Part shown: one piece after another, positions 1 through 5,312 of the stretch
Layout of the letters: each line of letters opens with the position of its first letter
Numbering within the stretch: position 1 is the stretch's first letter
Source of the DNA: JBJXHG01 sp046160865
Lineage (GTDB): Bacteria > Planctomycetota > UBA1135 > GCA-002686595
NCBI GenBank assembly: GCA_046160865.1
Contig: JBJXHG010000054.1
Span: 1-12,264 of the forward strand
Direction: 5' to 3'
DNA length: 12,264 nucleotides
Translations under genes and position numbers: made by a program
The notes under the pieces: model-generated
Database searches by the model: none
What the model saw: the letters and a program-made list of their open reading frames with translations, nothing else
Told to the model about the DNA's origin: nothing

Positions 1-95
1 CGCTGGCAAGGCGCGAGGGTGCAGGCAACCTGTCAGGTTTCCGAACCCGAGCAACGCCGCCAGCGCGGAGGAGATCGAGCTTGGTGAGAGCGAAC
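1..95. repeat. Possible cut-off member of the palindromic repeat family
   Basis: The sequence folds on itself around base 33. CGCTGGC (1-7) pairs with GCCAGCG (59-65), and AACCT (27-31) pairs with AGGTT (35-39) around a three-base loop. The right flank carries TGGTGAGAG (82-90), the same nine bases found near the right end of copy B at 969-977. The stretch TTCCGA...GCAACGCC also resembles the right arm of copy A. The left part would lie outside the window. The arm is shorter than in the two better copies, so membership is tentative. No coding sequence was recognised in 1-298. Confidence 0.4.
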
Positions 96-110
96 TTCTG
101 ACTCAGGACA

Positions 111-291
111 CTAGCCCGCATTTCTCACCACGTCCTGCTGCGGTCGCGCCAACTCGCTCGGAGCGGCGTTCTTGGATCGGAATCGATCCTCGCCGACCTA
201 ACAGGTCACCTCCGGTCGATTCCGATGCAACGCCTTGCTCCGAGCGCGCTGGCGCAACCTCGCGACGGACGTGGTGAGAAATGCGGGCTAG
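111..291. repeat. 181-base imperfect palindrome (copy A of a dispersed hairpin element)
   Basis: The whole segment is self-complementary around base 201. The outer 25 bases (111-135) pair perfectly with 267-291. Inside these, GCGCCA (146-151) pairs with TGGCGC (250-255), CGCTCGGAGC (155-164) with GCTCCGAGCG (237-246), and ATCGGAATCGA (176-186) with TCGATTCCGAT (216-226). The apex is GACCT-AAC-AGGTC (195-207). Both ends are CTAG. A related copy lies at about 821-989. Length, inverted ends and repetition fit a MITE-like or REP-like element. The right end lies 7 bases beyond the stop of the DoxX-like gene, so its transcript hairpin could also act as that gene's terminator. No transposase was seen. 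Function is unknown. Confidence 0.85.
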
Positions 292-298
292 AGACGGG

Positions 299-757
299 CT
301 ACCCGCGCGTCCACGTGAACAGCGACGGGAAGCGGCCGTCGAGGAACACGTCGGCGCCCATCGACCGGCCGGCGCGCGAGAGCGCGCACGCGAAGCACGC
401 GACCGCGAGCAGCACGTTCAGGTTGCGCGCGTCCGCCGGTCCGACGAGCACGAAGGCCGTGAACATGAGCGCGAGCCCGAAGCCGAACGGACGCGTGAAC
501 GCGCCGAGGAAGAACGCGAGGCCGCCGAGCACCTGGCCCCACACGATCAGCTTCGCGAAGAGCGACGGGTGCTCGAGCACGACCTTGTCGCCGACGCTGC
601 GCAGGATGTCGGGCGACGCGGCGAACGCCTCGCGCGTCGAGAGCACGAGCTCGTCGCCAGCGCCGGTGCGCAGCTTCTGCCAGCCTGCGGCGAGCACGAT
701 GCCCCCGGTCACGATGCGAACGAGGGCCAGTCCGAAGCTCGGCGTGTCGTGCTGCAT
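299..757 (-). CDS. DoxX-like integral membrane protein
   Basis: A 152-residue, strongly hydrophobic protein with about four predicted membrane helices: near residues 9-25 (LVRIVTGGIVLAAGWQKL), 68-86 (LIVWGQVLGGLAFFLGAF), 90-106 and 112-127. Length, helix number and the early GWQKL-type segment match the DoxX/DoxD-like family of small inner-membrane proteins. Family members are linked to quinone-dependent oxidation or redox stress in some bacteria, but most have no proven role. The ATG at 755-757 is used; no clear Shine-Dalgarno sequence precedes it, and a GATAGT-like box lies about ten bases upstream. The gene stands alone between two copies of the palindromic repeat and diverges from the sulfatase gene. 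Family assignment is fairly secure; function is not. Confidence 0.8.
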   Translation of the reverse strand: MQHDTPSFGLALVRIVTGGIVLAAGWQKLRTGAGDELVLSTREAFAASPDILRSVGDKVVLEHPSLFAKLIVWGQVLGGLAFFLGAFTRPFGFGLALMFTAFVLVGPADARNLNVLLAVACFACALSRAGRSMGADVFLDGRFPSLFTWTRG

Positions 758-820
758 GGTCGACGACTATCTACCGCTCGTCGCACGTGAGTTCCAGCGC
801 CGATCGCCGTCGCGGCGCGC

Positions 821-989
821 TCGGCCCGTATCGCTCACCACGTCCTGACGCGGTCGTGCCAAGGCGCACGAAGCGGTGTTGCTCGATCGGGCTCGATCCG
901 CGCGGCCCTCCGGTCGACTCCGAGCAACCGGTTGCGCGGAACGCGCTGGAGCGATCTCGCGCTGGGCGTGGTGAGAGAGGTCGGCCTAG
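821..989. repeat. Diverged copy B of the palindromic hairpin element
   Basis: This segment aligns with copy A along its full length but is about 13 bases shorter. Shared blocks include CTCACCACGTCCTG (834-847, as in 124-137), CCTCCGGTCGA (907-917, as in 209-219) and GTGGTGAG (968-975, as in 271-278). Its own ends are inverted: CTCACCACG (834-842) pairs with CGTGGTGAG (967-975). Pairing of the inner arms is weaker than in copy A, as expected for an older or decaying copy. The right end carries CTAGAAT, which gives the -10-like box just before the sulfatase gene, so the element forms most of the upstream region of that gene. Confidence 0.75.
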
Positions 990-992
990 AAT
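987..992 (+). promoter_or_regulatory. Putative -10 box of the sulfatase gene, at the end of repeat copy B
   Basis: TAGAAT matches the TANNNT form of a housekeeping -10 element and lies 16 bases before the ATG at 1009. An alternative ATG at 991 overlaps the box, which argues against that start. The identical TAGAAT hexamer precedes the GlpQ-like gene. No convincing -35 element was found. Confidence 0.35.
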
Positions 993-1008
993 GGCGGGCG
1001 AGCCCCCG

Positions 1009-2424
1009 ATGTTGCGCATCCTTCTCGTGCTCGCGTTGCTGCCGGTCGCGGGGCGGGCGCAGTCGGCGAGCACGCCCGCTGCACCGCGCAAGAACGTGCT
1101 GCTCGTCGTCGCCGACGACTTGAACACGAGCCTGCGTTGCTACGGCAACACGGTCGTGCAGACGCCGAACCTCGACCGCCTCGCGGCCCGCGGCGTCGTG
1201 TTCGAGCGCGCGTACTGTCAGTACCCGCTGTGCAATCCATCGCGCAGCTCGTTCCTCTCTGGCATGCGGCCCGAGACGCTCGGGGTGCGTGACAATCGCA
1301 CCGACGTGCGCGCCGCAGGTCACGCGTTCATCCCGATGCCCGAGCACTTTCGCCGGCACGGTTACTTCACCGCGCGCGTCGGCAAGTTGATGCACCCGCC
1401 GTACGAGAGTGCGATTCGCTGGGATCTCTCCGAGGATCAGGGCGCCGACGAGGACGGTGCGGCGGCCGACGACGATGGCGACGGCGCGAAGAACGCAGAG
1501 GCCAAGTCGCCGCCGCCGCGCACCTCCGGTCGGCGTGTACCGCGCGAGAAGAGCGGCAGTGTCGGCGGCATGCGCTGGGTACAGCGAGAGGGTGACGAAG
1601 CATTGCTGCGCGACGGAGCGATCGCGCGCCGCGCGGTGCAGATCCTCGAAACGAAGCGCGACGCGCCGCTCTTCCTCGCGGTCGGCTTCCACAAGCCGCA
1701 CCTGCCGTGGGAGGCGCCGAAGAAGTACTTCGAGCCGTATTCGATCGACAAGATCGCGCTCGCCGCCGCGCGCGAGGACGATCGGCTCGACATTCCGAGT
1801 GCCGCGCTGACTTCCAAGTTCGGCGGCGACGAGATGACGCAGGCGCAGGCGCGGGAGACGATCGCGGGCTACTACGCGTGCGTCTCGTTCATCGACGCGC
1901 AGGTCGGCCTGCTGCTCGACGCGCTCGAACGCACGGGGATGTCGGAGAGCACCGTCGTCGTGTTCCTGTCCGACCATGGCTTCCATCTCGGCGAGCACGC
2001 AGGTCTGTGGGCGAAGCAAACGCTCTTCGAAGAGAGCGCGCGCATCCCGCTCTTGATCGCCGCGCCGGGCAAGCGCGCCGGCGCCGTCGCGCGCGGCATC
2101 GTCGAGGCGACCGACATCTTCCCGACGCTGATCGACTTGTGCGGCGTGCCGTTCCTGAGCTCGCTCGAGGGACGCAGCCTGGCGCCCATGCTCGAAGATC
2201 CGAGCCGCCGTGTGCGCGACCACGCGCTCACCGTGATCCAGAGCGGCAAGGGCCAGATCGGCAAGAGCGTGCGCACCGAGCGCTATCGCTTCACGCTGTG
2301 GCCCGACGGCAGCGCGGAGCTGTACGACCACGACGCGGATCGCCACGAGTTCGTGAATCTCGCGCAGGAGCAGTCGCACGCGCAGACCGTCGTGGAGCTG
2401 AAGAAGCTGCTCGACGCGCCTTGA
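1009..2424 (+). CDS. Secreted sulfatase, iduronate-2-sulfatase-like (S1 type)
   Basis: A 471-residue type I sulfatase that would hydrolyse sulfate esters, probably on sulfated glycans. An N-terminal hydrophobic signal peptide (about residues 1-18, ending AGRAQS) sends it out of the cytoplasm. The metal-binding Asp-Asp is in VVADDLN (residues 36-37). The sulfatase signature is C75-N-P-S-R, whose Cys must be converted to formylglycine. Further marks are HKPHLPW and the SDHGFHLGEH block, both typical of iduronate-2-sulfatase relatives. The start at 1009 puts the signal peptide at the very N-terminus; an ATG six codons upstream (991) is possible but overlaps a -10-like box. An Asp/Glu/Ala-rich, then Pro/Arg-rich, low-complexity insert lies at about residues 140-190. 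No formylglycine-generating enzyme gene is in the window. The exact substrate cannot be read from sequence. Confidence 0.9.
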   Translation: MLRILLVLALLPVAGRAQSASTPAAPRKNVLLVVADDLNTSLRCYGNTVVQTPNLDRLAARGVVFERAYCQYPLCNPSRSSFLSGMRPETLGVRDNRTDVRAAGHAFIPMPEHFRRHGYFTARVGKLMHPPYESAIRWDLSEDQGADEDGAAADDDGDGAKNAEAKSPPPRTSGRRVPREKSGSVGGMRWVQREGDEALLRDGAIARRAVQILETKRDAPLFLAVGFHKPHLPWEAPKKYFEPYSIDKIALAAAREDDRLDIPSAALTSKFGGDEMTQAQARETIAGYYACVSFIDAQVGLLLDALERTGMSESTVVVFLSDHGFHLGEHAGLWAKQTLFEESARIPLLIAAPGKRAGAVARGIVEATDIFPTLIDLCGVPFLSSLEGRSLAPMLEDPSRRVRDHALTVIQSGKGQIGKSVRTERYRFTLWPDGSAELYDHDADRHEFVNLAQEQSHAQTVVELKKLLDAP

Positions 2425-2467
2425 TCGCCTGCGCTTCGTGTCGCTAGGCGCGCCGCGCGCGGCACGC

Positions 2468-2473
2468 TATCGT
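2468..2473 (+). promoter_or_regulatory. Putative -10 box before the sulfotransferase-like gene
   Basis: TATCGT lies ten bases before the ATG at 2484, in the 59-base gap after the sulfatase stop. No ribosome binding site is visible, so a very short leader is possible. Read-through from the sulfatase gene is also possible because no clear terminator separates the two; only a short GCCGCGCGCGGC palindrome occurs in the gap. Confidence 0.3.
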
Positions 2474-2483
2474 CGCAGCGCCG

Positions 2484-3224
2484 ATGTCCGTGCTGCGCAT
2501 CAACATGTGGTCGGGGCCGCGCAACGTTTCGACCGCGCTGATGTACTCGTTCGCAGAGCGCGACGATACGCAGGTCGTCGACGAGCCGCTCTACGCGCAC
2601 TACCTGAAGATGTCCGGCGCGCAGCACCCCGGACGCGACGAAGTGTTGCGCGCGCAGTCGACGAACGCCGAGCGCGTGATCGAGGACGTGATCCTCGGTC
2701 CGTGCGAGAAGCCGAGCTTGTTCCTGAAACAGATGGCGCACCATCTGCTCGCGATCGACCGTTCGTTCCTGGCCAAGACGCGCAACGTGCTGCTCGTGCG
2801 CGATCCGCGCGAGATGCTGCCGTCGCTCGCGCGCAACGTACCGGCGCCGCGTCTCGCGGACACGGGGCTCGCGTTCCAGACGGCGCTCTTGCGCGATCTC
2901 GATCGGCTGCGGCAGGACGTGCCGGTGCTCGACGCGCGCGAGCTCCTGCTCGATCCGCGCGGCGTGCTCACGGAGCTCTGCCGTCGCTTGGCGATTCCGT
3001 TCCAACCCGCGATGCTCGCGTGGGCGCCGGGTGCGCGCGCGGAAGACGGAGTGTGGGCGAAGCACTGGTACTCTGCCGTGCACGCATCGAGCGGCTTCCA
3101 ACCGTATGCACCGAAGACCGAGCCGCTCGCGCCGCGCTTGAAGCCTCTGCTCGACGAGTGCATGCCGCACTACGAAGAGCTTTGCGAGCTCGCGATCCGC
3201 GCGCCGACGAGTGCGCAACCGTGA
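2484..3224 (+). CDS. Sulfotransferase-like P-loop protein
   Basis: A 246-residue cytoplasmic protein of the sulfotransferase superfamily. The N-terminal strand-loop SGPRNVSTALM (residues 10-20) matches the altered 5'-phosphosulfate-binding loop of a bacterial subgroup that begins MWSGPRN(I/V)STA. It is followed by DEPLYAHYL. LLVRDPREMLPS (residues 103-114) provides the Arg and Ser expected for the 3'-phosphate site of PAPS. LKQMAHH (residues 81-87) is also typical of the subgroup. The size is normal for this group. The sulfate acceptor is unknown, and some members may not be sulfotransferases at all. The stop codon is one base before the start of the aminotransferase gene, so the two are very likely translated from one message. 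No signal peptide is seen. Confidence 0.75.
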   Translation: MSVLRINMWSGPRNVSTALMYSFAERDDTQVVDEPLYAHYLKMSGAQHPGRDEVLRAQSTNAERVIEDVILGPCEKPSLFLKQMAHHLLAIDRSFLAKTRNVLLVRDPREMLPSLARNVPAPRLADTGLAFQTALLRDLDRLRQDVPVLDARELLLDPRGVLTELCRRLAIPFQPAMLAWAPGARAEDGVWAKHWYSAVHASSGFQPYAPKTEPLAPRLKPLLDECMPHYEELCELAIRAPTSAQP

Positions 3225-3225
3225 C

Positions 3226-4134
3226 ATGAGCACACTGCTGCCCGACCCCCGCAACGCATCCATTCTCGTTCACGTCGGCGGCGAGCTCGTGCCGCGCGCG
3301 CAGGCGAAGGTGTCGGTGTTCGACAGCTCCGTGCAAGGCGGGGACGCCGTGTGGGAGGGCTTGCGCGTCTACTCGGGCCGAGTGTTCGAGCTCGACGCGC
3401 ACCTCGAGCGCCTGTTCGCGTCGGCGAAGGCGCTCGCGTTCGTGGGCATGCCGTCGCGCGACGACGTGCAGCGCGCGCTTTTCGACACGCTGCGCGCGAA
3501 CGGGATGCAGGACGGCGCGCACGTGCGGCTGACGCTGACGCGCGGCGAGAAGGTGACTTCGGGCATGAGCCCGAAGTTCAACCAGTCGGGGCCGTGCTTG
3601 ATCGTGCTGGCCGAGTGGAAGGCGCCGGTGTACGGCACGGGCGGACTCACGCTCGTCACCGCGTCGGTGCGGCGCAACTCACCGCAGTGTCTCGACTCGA
3701 AGATCCACCACAACAATTTGCTCAACAACATCCTCGCGAAGATCGAAGCGAATGCCGTCGGCGCGGACGACGCGCTGATGCTCGACGTCGAGGGCTACGT
3801 CGCGGAGACGAACGCGACGAACGTGTTCCTGGTGAAGGAGAGCGTGCTGAAGACGCCGACCGCCGACCACTGCTTGCCCGGGATCACGCGGCGCGTCGTG
3901 ATGGAGATCGCGCGCGCGAACGGCTTGCCGCTCGAGGAGCGGCGCGTGTCGCTGTCGGAGTTCTACGTCGCGGACGAGGTGTTCACGACCGGCACGATGG
4001 GCGAGCTCGCGTGGGTGAAGTCGATCGATGGACGTACGATCGGCAAAGGCGAGCGCGGCCGCGTCACCGAGCACTTGAGTGCGCTGTTCCGCCGTCGGAC
4101 CGAGCAGACCGGAGCGACGATTCCCTCCGATTGA
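3226..4134 (+). CDS. Class IV PLP-dependent aminotransferase (branched-chain / D-amino acid type)
   Basis: A 302-residue fold-type IV aminotransferase. Expected marks are present: the N-terminal FDSSVQGGDAVWEGLRVY block (residues 32-49), the Schiff-base lysine K159 in LDSKIHHNNLLNN, E194 in GYVAETNATNVF for the pyridine nitrogen, LPGITRR (217-223) and TGTMGEL (255-261) for the cofactor phosphate. It would transfer an amino group between an amino acid and a 2-oxo acid. Sequence alone does not separate branched-chain aminotransferase (IlvE) from D-amino acid or aminodeoxychorismate types. The ATG at 3226 is preferred, one base after the preceding stop; an in-frame GTG at 3211 would overlap the upstream gene. 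Coupling with the sulfotransferase-like gene hints at a joint pathway, unproven. Confidence 0.85.
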   Translation: MSTLLPDPRNASILVHVGGELVPRAQAKVSVFDSSVQGGDAVWEGLRVYSGRVFELDAHLERLFASAKALAFVGMPSRDDVQRALFDTLRANGMQDGAHVRLTLTRGEKVTSGMSPKFNQSGPCLIVLAEWKAPVYGTGGLTLVTASVRRNSPQCLDSKIHHNNLLNNILAKIEANAVGADDALMLDVEGYVAETNATNVFLVKESVLKTPTADHCLPGITRRVVMEIARANGLPLEERRVSLSEFYVADEVFTTGTMGELAWVKSIDGRTIGKGERGRVTEHLSALFRRRTEQTGATIPSD

Positions 4135-4206
4135 CGCGCGTGCGGAAACGCCGACACGGACATGACTCGAAAGGGGAGCTGACGAGCACAGGCCCCACCG
4201 GTGGAA

Positions 4207-4259
4207 GAGCTTTTCGCGCGCCGTTTCGCGCACCGCGCGCAGTGGAACGCGAAAAGCTC
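4207..4259. terminator. Bidirectional terminator-like hairpin between convergent genes
   Basis: GAGCTTTTCGCG (4207-4218) pairs perfectly with CGCGAAAAGCTC (4248-4259), with further partial pairing inside. The stem contains a run of T on one side and of A on the other, so both transcripts would carry a hairpin. The right arm covers the stop codon of the LamG gene. A separate CCACCGGTGG palindrome sits just upstream (4195-4204). Confidence 0.6.
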
Positions 4260-5163
4260 AGTGCGGCAGGAACGGCAGGATGCGGCGGAACGGCGACTCG
4301 TTCGACCACAGCGGTCCCGCCGGCGAACCGCCGAACTGGCGCACGCCCGGACTCGGTCCTCCGGTCGCGCCCGACACGTCGTGCACGACGTCGCCCGAGC
4401 CTTCGTCGAAGTGGTACAGCGCGACCGTTGCCGCGTCCGTCACGTGCGGCTTGCGCGGCGGCGCGAACGTCGTCGTGTAGCGCAACGTGCTCGACAGGCG
4501 CAGCTCGTCGATCCACCCGCTGTACGACGGATAAGCGGGACCCGCGTCGTGCTTCTCCGCTCCGATGACGAGGTAGGGATCGCTCGCGGTGCACGGACCA
4601 CCGCAGAAGTTGCCGGGCACTCCGTTGTCGGGATAGCTGACGTCGCCGTTCGGTCCGTCAGCTTGGCTCTCGAGCTGGCCGTCGACGTAGAGCCACATCC
4701 ACCCGTCCGATCGCCGCCGCTGGATCGCGACGTGGTGCCAGCGCGCGTCGAGCACGGGCGTCGCGCCGCAGATCGTGCGGTCACCGCTGCCGTCGCCGCT
4801 GACGCCGAACACGAAGACGCCGCCCGCGATCGAGAGACCGAACTTGCGATCTTGGTTGTAGCGATCGCGGTCGAGCACGATGTTGCCGAGGATCCAGTCG
4901 ACGTTCGACCCGCACGCGACGGCCGGGGCCGTGTTCTCGGCGGCCTTGGCCTTCATCCAGAACTCGATCGTGAAGTCCGTCGCTCCCACGTCGGCCGGCG
5001 GACCGGGCAGCGCGTTCGCGGGATCGTCGATCGCGATCTTGATGCGGTCGATGTCGTTCACGCCGTTGCCGAAGAAGCGCAGCGAGCTTTGCACGGTGAG
5101 CGGCGGCCCGTTCAGCGCGAGGGTGACGAGCGCGAGAGGGAGCGGTCCAATCGGTGCGCGCAT
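4258..5163 (-). CDS. Secreted LamG (concanavalin-like) domain protein
   Basis: A 301-residue protein with a hydrophobic N-terminal signal (about residues 4-26) and one LamG / concanavalin A-like jelly-roll domain filling roughly residues 28-260. Visible family marks are TDFTIEFWMKAK (62-73), RWHHVAIQR, WLYVDGQLE, GWIDELRLS and VALYHFDEGSGD. Such domains bind carbohydrate or protein ligands, or serve as modules in cell-surface proteins. Here the domain stands alone, with no catalytic or anchoring part. Five cysteines after the signal, including FCGGPC, suggest disulfides in an oxidising compartment. The gene diverges from the FGGY kinase and converges with the aminotransferase. A TAAACT box ends only six bases before the start and no ribosome binding site is present. 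Function is unknown beyond the fold. Confidence 0.8.
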   Translation of the reverse strand: MRAPIGPLPLALVTLALNGPPLTVQSSLRFFGNGVNDIDRIKIAIDDPANALPGPPADVGATDFTIEFWMKAKAAENTAPAVACGSNVDWILGNIVLDRDRYNQDRKFGLSIAGGVFVFGVSGDGSGDRTICGATPVLDARWHHVAIQRRRSDGWMWLYVDGQLESQADGPNGDVSYPDNGVPGNFCGGPCTASDPYLVIGAEKHDAGPAYPSYSGWIDELRLSSTLRYTTTFAPPRKPHVTDAATVALYHFDEGSGDVVHDVSGATGGPSPGVRQFGGSPAGPLWSNESPFRRILPFLPH

Positions 5164-5169
5164 GCACGG

Positions 5170-5175
5170 AGTTTA
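5170..5175 (-). promoter_or_regulatory. Putative -10 box of the LamG gene
   Basis: TAAACT on the minus strand ends six bases before the ATG at 5163. At normal -10 spacing, transcription would begin at or next to the start codon, giving a leaderless message. Inferred from sequence only. Confidence 0.35.
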
Positions 5176-5202
5176 GCGGGTTGGCTGCGGCTGACTACGC
5201 GG

Positions 5203-5224
5203 TGCGGCGCAGCTCTGCGCCGCA
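5203..5224. promoter_or_regulatory. Hairpin in the LamG / kinase divergent spacer
   Basis: TGCGGCGCAG and CTGCGCCGCA form a ten-base perfect stem around a two-base centre. As DNA it is a near-perfect inverted repeat that could bind a dimeric regulator; as RNA it would be a stable hairpin. It lies 40 bases before the LamG start and 89 before the kinase start. Its role is unknown. Confidence 0.4.
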
Positions 5225-5242
5225 GCGACGCGGCGTGCGAGA

Positions 5243-5250
5243 AAACGTTT
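5243..5250. promoter_or_regulatory. AAACGTTT palindrome, possible regulator site
   Basis: AAACGTTT, within GAAAACGTTTCG, is an AT-rich perfect palindrome in an otherwise GC-rich spacer upstream of the FGGY kinase. Sites centred on CG with flanking A/T are typical of LacI/GalR-type operators, which often control sugar kinase genes. No regulator gene is in the window, so this is a suggestion only. Confidence 0.25.
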
Positions 5251-5288
5251 CGAAGCAATACACGGGTTCCACCGCAATCGAGCGGGCC

Positions 5289-5308
5289 TAAGCTTCGCAT
5301 TCAGGTGA
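5289..5308 (+). promoter_or_regulatory. Putative -10 box and ribosome binding site of the FGGY kinase
   Basis: TAAGCT (5289-5294) fits TANNNT. AGGTGA (5303-5308) is a good Shine-Dalgarno match four bases before the ATG at 5313. The ribosome binding site supports this start. Confidence 0.45.
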
Positions 5309-5312
5309 CAGC

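Noticed and set aside
225..848. Plus-strand frames opposite the DoxX-like gene
   Set aside because: They overlap the palindromic repeat and the DoxX-like gene, and their proteins are Arg/Ser/Ala-rich without motifs. The minus-strand product has four clear membrane helices.
991..1008. ATG at 991 as the sulfatase start
   Set aside because: It would add MAGEPP before the signal peptide and overlaps the TAGAAT box. A purine-rich GAGAGG upstream keeps it possible, but 1009 gives a standard signal peptide.
3211..3225. GTG at 3211 as the aminotransferase start
   Set aside because: It would overlap the upstream gene by 14 bases and add five charged residues not expected in the family; the ATG one base after the upstream stop is more natural.
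2283..3263. Long antisense frame opposite the sulfatase end and the sulfotransferase-like gene
   Set aside because: Its protein is Arg/His/Glu-rich with no domain, the usual mirror of GC-rich codons on the other strand, where both genes have clear motifs.
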